From NCBI GenBank assembly GCA_013375475.1, contig JABXKD010000005.1, positions 16,767-80,766 on the forward strand: a stretch of 64,000 nucleotides of DNA. The letters are read 5' to 3'. This DNA is from Promethearchaeota archaeon (GTDB taxonomy: Archaea; Asgardarchaeota; Lokiarchaeia; Sigyniarchaeales; SOKP01). Both the position numbers and the translations under genes were made by a program. This document shows positions 8,249 to 16,724 of the stretch, one piece after another (position 1 is the stretch's first letter; every line of letters begins with the position of its first letter). The notes beneath the pieces were generated by a model. That model was given only the letters and a program-made list of their open reading frames with translations. It had not been told where the DNA came from and ran no database searches.

Positions 8249-9599
8249 ATGCCAACCGATAAAAAACATTTAAACCTCGTGATTATAGGACATTTTGTTA
8301 GGCTAATTAAGCCTTCAGGTTCAAATTGATCACGGGAAATCAACAATGATGGGCGCAATGCTCATTAAAACTGGAGCAGTAACCGATAGAGAAGCAAGAG
8401 AACTTGAGAAGTTAGCAAAAGAGAACGATAGAGAATCTTGGTCTTACGCATATGTGTTTGACCGGTTGAAAGAAGAACGAGCACGGGGTATTACTATTGA
8501 CTTAGCTTTTCGAAAATTTGAAACTAAAACTAAATATTTTACTATAATTGATGCACCTGGACACGCGGACTTCGTTAAGAATATGATCACTGGTGCTTCT
8601 CAAGCTGATGCTGCTATTTTAGTCGTTTCTGGAAAGAAAGGCGAAATGGAAGTTGGTGTCGCAGCTAATGGTCAAACTAGAGAACACGCTTATTTAGCGC
8701 AAACCTTAGGTGTTAAACAATTAGTAGTTGCCGTTAATAAAGCCGATGTCTACGATTACAAGGAAGAGCGTTATAACGAAGTAAAAGATGCAGTCTCTGA
8801 CCTTCTAAAAAATATTGGTTTTCCAGTTAAAAAAATTCCGTTTGTACCCGTTAGCGGTATTAAAGCGGAAAATCTTACAGAGAAATCAGATAAACTTCCA
8901 TGGTACGATGGTCCTACTTTAATTGAAGCGATTGATGCTTTTGAACTCCCACCAAAACCTACTGGCAAACCTCTACGAGTTCCAATCCAAGATGCATACA
9001 ATATCAAAGGAACGGGGGTTGTTCCTGTTGGAAGAGTAGAAACTGGTGTATTAAAGAAAAATGATAAAATAGTTATCATGCCAACGGGCTTTAAAGGGGA
9101 AATAAGAAGCATCGAAATGCATCACGAAGAACAAAATCAAGCAGAACCCGGTGATAACATCGGATTTAGTATTAGAGGTATTACAATGGCAGATGTTGGC
9201 CGTGGCGATGTTATGGGCCACCCAACTGATGTACCAACTGTAATTAATCGAAATGGGAACTGGACTGGACAAGTAATTGTTATCTGGCATCCAACAGCGA
9301 TCGCTCAAGGGTACACCCCTGTAGTTCACGCTCACACTGCTCAAGTAGCCGCTAAATTCATCGAATTAAGTAAAAAATTAGATCAAAAGACTGGTGCTGT
9401 AATAGAAGACAATCCAAAATTCCTCAAGAAAAATGAATCAGCGATAATTAAGCTACAACCTATTAAAAAGCTTTGTCTTGAGAAGTATTCGGAATTTCCC
9501 GAATTGGGGCGATTTGCGGTGCGCGACATGGGTAGAACATCGTGTGTGGGGATTGTCAAGGATTTAGATCCTGGTGAACCTGTAGTTAAAAAAAAGTAG
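8249..9599 (+). CDS. tuf: Elongation factor 1A (aEF1A), interrupted in the P-loop
   Basis: aEF1A carries aminoacyl-tRNA to the ribosome. Exon-like part one starts at ATG 8249 and encodes MPTDKKHLNLVIIGH. Thirty-one inserted bases follow (8294-8324), and then the frame resumes with IDHGKSTMMGAMLIKTGAV. Everything downstream is intact and conserved: RGITIDL switch I region, DAPGH (G3), NKAD (G4), and beta-barrel domains 2 and 3 to the end (VGIVKDLDPGEPVVKKK). Without removal of the insert, translation from 8249 meets TGA at 8327 and no P-loop is made. Starting at ATG 8346 would give a 417-residue protein lacking G1. The strong conservation argues for recent or current function. Confidence 0.9.
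8294..8324 (+). other. 31-nt hairpin-forming insertion inside the EF-1A P-loop codons
   Basis: Family alignment from memory requires GH[VI]DHGKST with no gap. Here GGA CAT and ATT GAT CAC are separated by exactly 31 bases. The insert begins TTTG and ends CAA, followed by an A, so its ends can pair (TTTG with CAAA at 8322-8325). Inside, AGGCT (8300-8304) pairs with AGCCT (8310-8314) around an AATTA loop. Removal of 8294-8324 restores the reading frame and the P-loop with Ile at the variable position. Confidence 0.7.
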
Positions 9600-9660
9600 T
9601 ATAATTGTTTTTTTTTATAAATTTTTATATAATTTCTTTTTAAATTTTCATTTGTATTTT
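9600..9660 (+). terminator. T-rich probable terminator after EF-1A
   Basis: Immediately after the TAG of EF-1A there is a run of ten T residues, followed by further T-rich tracts, in a stretch with no gene. Archaeal RNA polymerase terminates at oligo-T tracts, so this is a plausible transcription end. Confidence 0.35.
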
Positions 9661-9835
9661 AAGTGAGATTTAAATTTATCTGTGGTAAGTGTAAATTCTT
9701 TTATTTATTGACTTAAATTCTTAATTCTGGTTACAATTTATGAATTTATATAAAATTCTCATCCATACTTTTTTAAGTTGACATTTATTAACTTTTTTAG
9801 CCCATTTCGAATTAAAGTAAAACCTAAATGATATC

Positions 9836-11233
9836 ATGAGGAAAAAAAATTTAGATCCTATTATAATGATGTTTGTGGTCGTAATATCGTTGTTTGTGTT
9901 CACATTCATTATGCTATCGGTTGTTCCCGTAAAAAATGGTAGTGGTTCCACTAAGATTTCAAGATTTGGAATATTTGCATCCGAAGTTGAGATTAATAAT
10001 CACCTTACCGTAGGTGATATCAATATAATACAATAAAATAAAGAATCAGTAAATTTAATAGAAGCAGATTGGAATATTACCCATACTGGGCTATATCTCC
10101 CACAAATCTCTATTGAATTAACATATACTATTAAAGGCTCTCGTATGATTATCGATATTAACTCTATAATTGATATTAATGATATTATAAGCCTGAGTTT
10201 AATTGTTGCCTTCAATCCAAGTTATTCTAGTTATAGTTTTATATCCAATTCTGAAAAGGGCAATGTTAACTTCAATGCTTTTGATATTAATATTAAAGAT
10301 TTTTACCTTAGGACTAGTTCTGGAGAACTAAACATTAAAATAAATAATAGCATCATTGAAAATAATTTCGAAGTGTCATCTAATACAGGAAATATAGAAC
10401 TAATGTTAGACCATCTTTATTTTTTTAAAAACTTCTTTTGTCACTCTAACTCCGGTGTCCAATTGTTTGATCTTTGGAACCTTAAATTTAAATCGGTGGC
10501 GGATTTTAACGTATCCTCAAACATAGGATACATTAGATTACATTGGATGAATCATTTTAACAAATCTCAAGCCGTTAATATTAACGTCAATTCGAATAAT
10601 GACATAAAAATAAAGTTTTGGTGTCCATTACAGATTATGAGAAGCGATATATTGTTATCTACAGTTAATGGTACCACTAGACTCTCAACAACTATAAATA
10701 CATATGAGGAAATTAGCGAAAACCATTATCAGACGCCTAAAATAAATGACCCCTCTTTAGATTCATATAATATTACAGCAAGATCTACTAGCAGTGAAGT
10801 GTGGGTACATTATGTTAATTGTTTCAAGTGGTTAAGGGTTTGTGATTGGGCTGCGGATTTTCACCCATATAATGTAAGAGAATCTGGAAATTATTCAATG
10901 TTGAGACATGAGCATGATATTACTACTATAAATTTATTCAATACGAAATATATTTACTTAAATGAATCTAGGAACCTCACGATTAATTTTGATACTCTTC
11001 CGATGTCTAGCGAAAAACTTCTGTATATTGAATGGGATTTTAACTATATCCATGCAATGGGAATTGGTGTTGGCAGGCTAAATCTAAAAATCTCCCACAA
11101 TAGAGTATCTGATACTTTAATGGTTTACATTGAACTTGATTATATTATAGATCGGTTATTGCCTACGTTCAATGATTACAATGTTACTGTCTTCTATCAT
11201 CCAAATTACGGTTTAAATCAATTCTTAATATAA
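9836..11233 (+). pseudogene. Membrane-anchored beta-repeat surface protein split by an in-frame TAA
   Basis: ATG 9836 opens a frame with an N-terminal anchor (basic MRKKN, then a hydrophobic stretch IIMMFVVVISLFVFTFIML). The frame stops at TAA 10034-10036 after 66 residues and continues in the same frame, without a gap, to 11233. The rest is rich in Asn/Ser and short beta strands (SSGELNIKIN, SSNTGNIELML, NSNNDIKIKFW). This resembles the DUF4097-type adhesin beta-helix of archaeal surface proteins. The full reading would be about 465 residues. A separate start at ATG 10145 would lack the anchor. It is either an inactivated gene or one read through the stop. Confidence 0.55.
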
Positions 11234-11498
11234 GCAACCAGAGCGTCCATCTTCTCTCCTATAAAGAATAATAGATTAAATATTTGAATTTGGTAATTTA
11301 ACAGAATTCATTTTTAATTTATTGATTTTTTCTGCATTGTAATATCCCTATATTTATTTTTTCTTTTACAGTTTAACAAAACTGTCGAATATTGGGATTA
11401 CTATTAAAAGATTTCATATTATGTGAATATTATTTTCATTTTTGAACAATTACTTGTCTTTTCTATTTAAGATAATTCTCGATTAGAAAGGATTAGAA

Positions 11499-11975
11499 TT
11501 GATTTCGACAAAGCAAAAGATTTGTTTCATTGGAGAAGGGGGAGTAGGTAAAACCTCATTGTTATCCTTATTGCAAGGAAGGGATGTCCCTTATGAAAGA
11601 ATTCCTACAGTAGGGCTAGAAGTAGAAGATTCGTCTTTAAATGGAAAAAACTGTTCAATATGGGATTTAGGTGGTCAGAAAAGGTTTAAATTCATGTGGC
11701 AGGATTTCTTACGGGGAGCTGGATTGGCAGTAATAGTTTGTGACTCAACCGAAAAAAATGTGGAAAAAACTAAAGAGATATACAATAGATTTGAACGTAG
11801 TTTAGGAACAAAAATTATTGCCATTGCAAATAAACAAGATTTACCTGGTGCTATGAGCGCTCAAGAAATTCAGAAAAAATTCGGTGGCTTAAAAACGTAC
11901 GGAATGTCTGCTATTAGGCCAGAGTTACAACAAAGAATGAAAGAGATATTAGAATACGAGATTGCTACTTTTTAA
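11499..11975 (+). CDS. Arf/Rab-like small GTPase with canonical motifs
   Basis: This 158-residue single-domain GTPase has all G motifs: G1 GEGGVGKTS (residues 12-20), a threonine switch I (RIPTVG), G3 WDLGGQKRF, G4 NKQD and a G5-like SAIRP. The WDxGGQ and NKQD signatures are Arf/SRbeta-like. There is no N-terminal amphipathic helix and no prenylation-type C-terminus, so any membrane attachment would be indirect. The start is a TTG at 11499, with an AAAGGA ribosome binding site about 9 bases upstream. Such GTPases are multiplied in Asgard archaea. Confidence 0.88.
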   Translation: MISTKQKICFIGEGGVGKTSLLSLLQGRDVPYERIPTVGLEVEDSSLNGKNCSIWDLGGQKRFKFMWQDFLRGAGLAVIVCDSTEKNVEKTKEIYNRFERSLGTKIIAIANKQDLPGAMSAQEIQKKFGGLKTYGMSAIRPELQQRMKEILEYEIATF

Positions 11976-11994
11976 AACAAACTATTATCTTTTA

Positions 11995-12555
11995 CTACAA
12001 AGCCGTTCCTATAATATGAGCAAGTCGTACTGGCTCAGGAATTTTAGAATCAATACAAATTTTATGTAATAAAGAGTCAACTTCAGAAATGTGAATCCCT
12101 TTTGAATGAAAATATACTTTTGAATGTCCTCCAGCCGTTTCAATGCTAGTTTCATATAAATCTCCCGCGTTTACTATGTTGAGAAGTTTATCTTCGTAGT
12201 TATTGGGAAACTTCTTGACTAGCGCTTTTCTAACAGCTCCAAGATCTACCATTTTTTCGGTTACTGCTATGATTGGTTTTTCAGTAATGTTATATACTTT
12301 TTCTATATCAATGATGTTAAATCCCCCAAATGTAATTGTATCTGTGATGATGTATTGGACATGCTTTTCGTTTCGCTTAGTAAGGTCAATTAGAACTTCA
12401 GTTGCATTATCTCCATCAATTAAAATTTCTTTTTTAACCATACCAACCATTCTTGTACCTTGACAGATTATTCCTATTAAATCTGTAGTTTTTAATTTAG
12501 AATTAAAGGTAAATTTAGCGTCGTCAAATCCAATGGTTATTGGGAAATCTTTCAT
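11995..12555 (-). CDS. DUF99 (endonuclease dU / endonuclease V-like) protein
   Basis: This 186-residue protein matches the archaeal DUF99 family, which is related to endonuclease V. Visible family features are the N-terminal IGFDDAKF, the strand/turn LIGIICQGTRMVGM, DATEVLIDLT, and TITFGGFNIIDIEKV followed by KPIIAVTEK. The family is generally annotated as a putative deaminated-base nuclease, and its role here is inferred. It is the last gene of the leftward csl4-rpo11 cluster and lies 2 bases after its upstream neighbour, so co-translation is likely. Confidence 0.78.
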   Translation of the reverse strand: MKDFPITIGFDDAKFTFNSKLKTTDLIGIICQGTRMVGMVKKEILIDGDNATEVLIDLTKRNEKHVQYIITDTITFGGFNIIDIEKVYNITEKPIIAVTEKMVDLGAVRKALVKKFPNNYEDKLLNIVNAGDLYETSIETAGGHSKVYFHSKGIHISEVDSLLHKICIDSKIPEPVRLAHIIGTAL

Positions 12556-12557
12556 TT

Positions 12558-13010
12558 TTAATTCTCAGGCAAAAATTTTTTGATCTCGTTCAAAAGTTTT
12601 CTAAAAGCTATTGTTGCATTTTTTATTTCCTCGCTTCTAACGATTAGATTTTCGTTGAGAGAACTTACGAGAAAATTGATAATGTCTTCTATCGTCATTT
12701 TCTTAATTAACCACACATATGCAACAAGAGCCTCCACCGTATCGGCGAGATCGTGAGCATCCGACCTATTTTTTGCAAAACTTTTCATATCAGCTTCTTT
12801 TAATGCGTTTGCTAATATAGTTTTACTAACTTTTAAGCCAGTTCGAATACTATTATTGTTTTTGCTATTACGAGTTAAAACGATGGATTTTGCGATAGAA
12901 TATGTAAGGTTAACGACGCCATCTCCTATTTTAGCTAACCCTTTGTCTGTTCCTATTGATTTTTGGGTTAATTTATTGTTTAAATCCTTTAATAAAAAAT
13001 CGTAAGACAT
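12558..13010 (-). CDS. Archaeal RNase III-like (MrnC-type) protein
   Basis: This 150-residue helical protein has a catalytic-core pattern resembling mini-RNase III folds: KGLAKIGDGVVNLTYSIA near residues 23-40 and DAHDLADTVEALVAYVWLI near 84-102. The acidic residues occupy the places where RNase III enzymes hold metal ions. There is no double-stranded RNA binding domain. It sits between rpo11 and the DUF99 gene in a transcription/RNA-processing operon, which fits an RNA-processing role. Activity is inferred. Confidence 0.62.
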   Translation of the reverse strand: MSYDFLLKDLNNKLTQKSIGTDKGLAKIGDGVVNLTYSIAKSIVLTRNSKNNNSIRTGLKVSKTILANALKEADMKSFAKNRSDAHDLADTVEALVAYVWLIKKMTIEDIINFLVSSLNENLIVRSEEIKNATIAFRKLLNEIKKFLPEN

Positions 13011-13069
13011 TAAGATTAGAAGACGCGTATTTTCTTATAAACTTTTCAGAAGTTAATACAACTAGTTAC

Positions 13070-13564
13070 TTAGGTAAGTTTTTTAAAAACTTTCTGGACT
13101 GCCGTAACTTCAGCTCTCAAGGTTTCTATTGCTTTGAAAAGGATTTTTTTTATTTTATATCCATCTTCAAGTCGGATAAAAATCTCAGGTGGATTAATTA
13201 TAGTAATTTTATACGCTGCTGAATTCACACCTTCAGTTTTTAAAAGGTGCTGTACAAAAATATTGCATAATCCATGTGATTGTCCTTCAACGCTTAAGGT
13301 ATAGTCGTTCTGATTAGCACCCTTTTTCATATCCAATTTTAAATGTTTATAATCGGGTAGTTCTGGGCCTGTATCGACTTCAAAATCTTCTTCTAACTCA
13401 TCGTCTTCAGCATCCCCTAACAAATCTTCAGATAAAGCCTCTTTTCCATTCTTGGAATCTTTTGATAAATCGGGGTAATGGCTTTCTATCTCTTCATCGT
13501 CAAAAAGGTCTTCATCGTCAATATCGTTTTCTTCTTCCTTTGGTTCAGCTTTTTTTTTTGCCAC
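13070..13564 (-). CDS. rpo11: RNA polymerase subunit Rpo11 (RpoL) with acidic N-terminal extension
   Basis: The C-terminal ~90 residues are Rpo11/RpoL, which pairs with Rpo3 to start RNA polymerase assembly: YTLSVEGQSHGLCNIFVQHL, then AAYKITIINPPEIFIR. Archaeal Rpo11 is normally about 90-100 residues long; this protein is 164 because of a ~70-residue, very acidic, Lys-initiated extension (EEENDIDDEDLFDDEEIE and more) that should be disordered. The start is GTG 13564, with GGTGG about 6 bases upstream. Csl4 and a small ORF precede it. Confidence 0.9.
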   Translation of the reverse strand: MAKKKAEPKEEENDIDDEDLFDDEEIESHYPDLSKDSKNGKEALSEDLLGDAEDDELEEDFEVDTGPELPDYKHLKLDMKKGANQNDYTLSVEGQSHGLCNIFVQHLLKTEGVNSAAYKITIINPPEIFIRLEDGYKIKKILFKAIETLRAEVTAVQKVFKKLT

Positions 13565-13646
13565 AATATTCCACCAAAACTAATTTCTCTAATTTAGAAT
13601 TAAATAAATGTTTTTTGGTTTTAAACCAATAACAAGATACCAACCT

Positions 13647-13868
13647 TCATAAATATTGATTGGCTAACTCTCTTAACCTTTCACTTGCTAAATATTGAAG
13701 ATCTCTTGTTCCAAATAGTGTAATTTTAATTACTTTTCCATCAACTTTACAGTTTAGATTAAGATAGTTTATCTTTTTTTGGACTTCTTCAAGAAATTTA
13801 ATAATATTGTTAACATCTCCACTTGAGTTATAAAAATTTATTACTTTTTTTCCACCACTCCGACCCAA
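13647..13868 (-). CDS. Small unknown protein in the csl4-rpo11 cluster
   Basis: A 73-residue protein starting MGRSGGKKVINFYNSSGD and ending RDLQYLASERLRELANQYL. The predicted beta-alpha-beta-beta-alpha order and basic start could be a small RNA-binding fold, but I recognise no family. Its place between csl4 and rpo11, with short spacers, suggests a job in RNA processing or transcription. Confidence 0.6.
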   Translation of the reverse strand: MGRSGGKKVINFYNSSGDVNNIIKFLEEVQKKINYLNLNCKVDGKVIKITLFGTRDLQYLASERLRELANQYL

Positions 13869-13937
13869 GATAGACCACTTCAGAATTAATTTTAATATAT
13901 TTAACCTTGTTTAATAAAAAATAGATAATAATTCCTT

Positions 13938-14546
13938 TTAATATCTTAAACTTTCAGTTACATCTCCATAATCGCTCGAGAGCTTTCTATTCTCAACATT
14001 TCCACATCTTGAGCATCTCAATCTATCATGGCCAATCTTTTCCAGAGTTGTTCCACATATACTACAATCAGCGTGAATAACGCCTAATTCATTTCCAGTA
14101 GTGCTTAAACTATATTCATTTTCTTCTTGGCGTATAACTTTTGCTCTAACAATATCCGTAATTTGAAACGCGTCAGAGATTTTTTCAATGAATCTTTTTG
14201 ATATATGGGAGACATGAATATTACCAAAATACGAACTATTAAAGTGAATTTTTTTATTGATCGTAGCAAAACTGATCCCAACAGAGTAAAGTCTTAAAAA
14301 ACGGATTGTTCCTATAATTACATCTCCAATTTTTATTGTTTTACGGTTTTCTTCTTGATGGCTCAAGATTTCTATAGCTCTGCGATTTTTATCGATTTTG
14401 ACTATTCCAGTTTTAGTCGCAAAAATCTGACCTTCTTTTACATAAGTAGACTGTTTGTCGGGCAAATATTCTTCTACAACGCCTAAATACTGCCCTGTAA
14501 GAACTATATCATTATTTTTAGCAGAATCTTTCATAAATTTCAACAA
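13938..14546 (-). CDS. csl4: Exosome subunit Csl4
   Basis: Csl4 is an RNA-binding cap subunit of the archaeal exosome. This 202-residue protein shows the three expected parts: an N-terminal domain (TGQYLGVVEEYLPDKQSTYV), a central S1 domain (about residues 65-150, GDVIIGTIRFLRLYSVGISF), and a C-terminal zinc ribbon with Cys161, Cys164, Cys178 and Cys181 (CSICGTT...CSRCGN). It starts at ATG 14546 and is the first gene of the leftward cluster. Its promoter region is shared with the diverging methyltransferase. Confidence 0.9.
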   Translation of the reverse strand: MLKFMKDSAKNNDIVLTGQYLGVVEEYLPDKQSTYVKEGQIFATKTGIVKIDKNRRAIEILSHQEENRKTIKIGDVIIGTIRFLRLYSVGISFATINKKIHFNSSYFGNIHVSHISKRFIEKISDAFQITDIVRAKVIRQEENEYSLSTTGNELGVIHADCSICGTTLEKIGHDRLRCSRCGNVENRKLSSDYGDVTESLRY

Positions 14547-14623
14547 AAATCTTTTAATTTCACTATTTAATTATTATTAATTAAAATAATTAAATTTTTT
14601 CATAATTATTAATAAAAAAATTT

Positions 14624-15304
14624 ATGAAGCGGACTTTTCAGGCGATTACGATAAACAAAAAAGATCTTATATCACTTATCCAACAAACTAATGGATTTTT
14701 GAATCCCAAAATAGAATTAGAACAATATTGCATAGATGCGCAAAGTGCTGTTGATATAGTATTTTTTGCGGGAGTTGAGTTCAATGATATTAAAAACAAA
14801 TTAGTAATTGACCTTGGAGCTGGAACCGGTAGATTGTCCATTGCTTGTGCGTATCTTCGAGCTTCTTATGTCCTTAGTGTTGACATCGATATAAACGCTC
14901 TAAGAATCCTAAAAGAGAATGTTAAAGGTTTAGGCTTAGAAGATATAGTTTTACCCCTTTGCTCTGATGTTAATCGCTTTGAAATTGTAAAGCAGGTATT
15001 GCCGAACAAGATGCATATCACTACTATTGAAAATCCACCTTTTGGAGTCCAGAAAAAGACTGCAGATAGATTTTTTCTGCAGAAAGCATTTAGCTTTTCT
15101 GATGTAGTTTATTCGATTCATCTAGCAAATCAAAAAGTTCACCAATTTCTAACAAAATTTATCAAGAAATTTAATTGGGAAATCGATCATGTTTTTCCTT
15201 TTCAATTAAAACTAAAAAGAACCTACGAGTTTCACAAACAAAAAACTAAATCTGTAGATGTTAATATATACAGATTTAAAAGAAAAGGGAAGGAAAATAA
15301 CTAA
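14624..15304 (+). CDS. METTL5-like adenine-N6 RNA methyltransferase
   Basis: This 226-residue SAM-dependent enzyme has motif I DLGAGTG (63-69), the acidic residue of motif II (Asp89) and the N6-adenine catalytic motif NPPF (137-140), followed by FGVQKKTADRFFL and VVYSIH. The N-terminal LEQYCIDAQSAVDI matches the METTL5/archaeal homologue pattern, so the likely target is a small-subunit rRNA adenine. It diverges from csl4 and its last 4 bases overlap the converging enolase gene. Confidence 0.85.
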   Translation: MKRTFQAITINKKDLISLIQQTNGFLNPKIELEQYCIDAQSAVDIVFFAGVEFNDIKNKLVIDLGAGTGRLSIACAYLRASYVLSVDIDINALRILKENVKGLGLEDIVLPLCSDVNRFEIVKQVLPNKMHITTIENPPFGVQKKTADRFFLQKAFSFSDVVYSIHLANQKVHQFLTKFIKKFNWEIDHVFPFQLKLKRTYEFHKQKTKSVDVNIYRFKRKGKENN

Positions 15305-16605
15305 AAGAAATTTTTCCACGATTCAAATTTATCGGGGTAAACTGCTTTGGAACCCAATATTTCTTCTATTCTAAGTAATTGATTATACTTAGTTGTTCGA
15401 TCGGATCGGCATGTTGCTCCAGATTTCAGTTGTCCCGTACATAGCCCTACAGCTAAATCTGAGATAAATGGGTCTTCTGTTTCCCCAGATCTATGAGATA
15501 CCATAACATTGAAACCATTATTAAACGCCATCTTAGCAGCATTAATCGCTTCTGTTAACGAACCAATTTGATTAACCTTTAGTAAAAGGGCGTTTCCTGC
15601 TTCCTCTTCGATGGCTTTTTTAAGAATATTCACATTAGTCACAGTCAGGTCATCGTCCACGATTTGGATAGACCTATCAACCTTCGCTGTTAGTTTAGAA
15701 AAAGATCGAAAGTCCTTCTCATCAAAGGGGTCTTCAATAGATTTAAAGGGATAATTACGCAATAAATCTAAATAGTATTCCAATAGTTCATCATTAGTGA
15801 GTTTTTTCCCGTCTATATTGTAGAATCCATCTTCGTAAAATTCACTAGCAGCAGCATCCATACCCAACACGAAATCTACGCCTATTAAAAAGCCCGCTGC
15901 TTCGATTGCTTCAATTATTATGTCAACCGCTTCTGATGTTGACGCCAAATTAGGAGCAAAACCCCCCTCGTCCCCAACATTAATTGCAGATGGACCGTAT
16001 TTTTGTTTGAGCAATTTTTTTAAAGTTTGATATACTTCTGCAACATTTTGTATTGCATTAGAGAATGAGTCGGCGCCAATAGGTAATACCATAAATTCTT
16101 GTATCGCTAAATTATTACCGGCATGCTCTCCTCCATTTATAATATTGCAGCATGGTAGTGGGAGCAAATAATTCTCTCTTTCTTTATTATATGCTAGAAG
16201 ATTGAGATATTCAAATAACGGTTGTTGCGACAGTTTTGCTGCCAACCTCGCGCTAGCTAATGATACTGACAAAATTGCGTTAGCACCTAAGCTACTTTTG
16301 TTATCAGTTCCATCAATTACTATCATTTCTTCGTCGAGTTTAGTCTGCTCTCGGACATCGAAACCGAGCATCTTCTTTCCTAGTATCTCATTTACATTAG
16401 ATACTGCCTTTGTCACATGCTTACCTAAAAAAGCACTTCCTCCATCTCTCAATTCCAATGCTTCCAGAATCCCAGTTGACGCTCCTGAGGGGACTGCAGC
16501 TCTAGCGTAAATCTTTCCCGAATATACATCACTCTCAACTGTAGGATTTCCCCGCGAATCTAAAATCCAGCGGGATTTAATTTTAGTAATTTTAAAATCA
16601 GTCAT
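15301..16605 (-). CDS. eno: Enolase
   Basis: Enolase interconverts 2-phosphoglycerate and phosphoenolpyruvate. At 434 residues it is full length. The N-terminal domain is typical (SRGNPTVESDV, SGASTGILEALELRDG). Barrel motifs follow: NVGDEGGFAPN, metal-binding SIEDPFDEKD and IVDDDLTVTN, catalytic lysine region LLKVNQIGSLTEAI, and VMVSHRSGETEDPFI. The ATG is at 16605. It converges with the methyltransferase gene. Confidence 0.97.
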   Translation of the reverse strand: MTDFKITKIKSRWILDSRGNPTVESDVYSGKIYARAAVPSGASTGILEALELRDGGSAFLGKHVTKAVSNVNEILGKKMLGFDVREQTKLDEEMIVIDGTDNKSSLGANAILSVSLASARLAAKLSQQPLFEYLNLLAYNKERENYLLPLPCCNIINGGEHAGNNLAIQEFMVLPIGADSFSNAIQNVAEVYQTLKKLLKQKYGPSAINVGDEGGFAPNLASTSEAVDIIIEAIEAAGFLIGVDFVLGMDAAASEFYEDGFYNIDGKKLTNDELLEYYLDLLRNYPFKSIEDPFDEKDFRSFSKLTAKVDRSIQIVDDDLTVTNVNILKKAIEEEAGNALLLKVNQIGSLTEAINAAKMAFNNGFNVMVSHRSGETEDPFISDLAVGLCTGQLKSGATCRSDRTTKYNQLLRIEEILGSKAVYPDKFESWKNFF

Positions 16606-16724
16606 ATTCTTGTTTTCTTCTGTGTATTTTAAAGTTATATAATAATAATAAATAAAGAAACTTTAATCTTTAATAGTATTTTTTATTTAATAATTAAGAG
16701 AAATTATTGAGATCTGGTGTTACA

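Noticed and set aside
8297..8318. A spliceosomal-looking GT...AG intron inside the EF-1A insertion, with CTAAT resembling a branch site.
   Set aside because: Removing it restores the frame but leaves three extra residues in the P-loop (GHFVQIDHGKS), which would abolish GTP binding; archaea also lack spliceosomes.
8293..8320. A canonical archaeal bulge-helix-bulge intron in EF-1A using TTTG/CAAA as the 4-bp central helix with bulges CAT and GTT.
   Set aside because: Cleavage at the standard bulge positions keeps the frame but inserts Gln into the P-loop (GHQIDHGKS), and the outer helix has only two weak pairs. A non-standard cut remains possible.
8297..8321. Matching GTT codons as bypass take-off and landing sites in EF-1A.
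   Set aside because: The product would carry three extra residues inside the P-loop. The only pair giving the right protein is CAT to CAA, which is not a matched codon pair.
8316..8333. A tRNA T-loop-like GGTTCAAAT in the EF-1A insertion.
   Set aside because: No T-stem, anticodon arm or acceptor stem can be formed around it.
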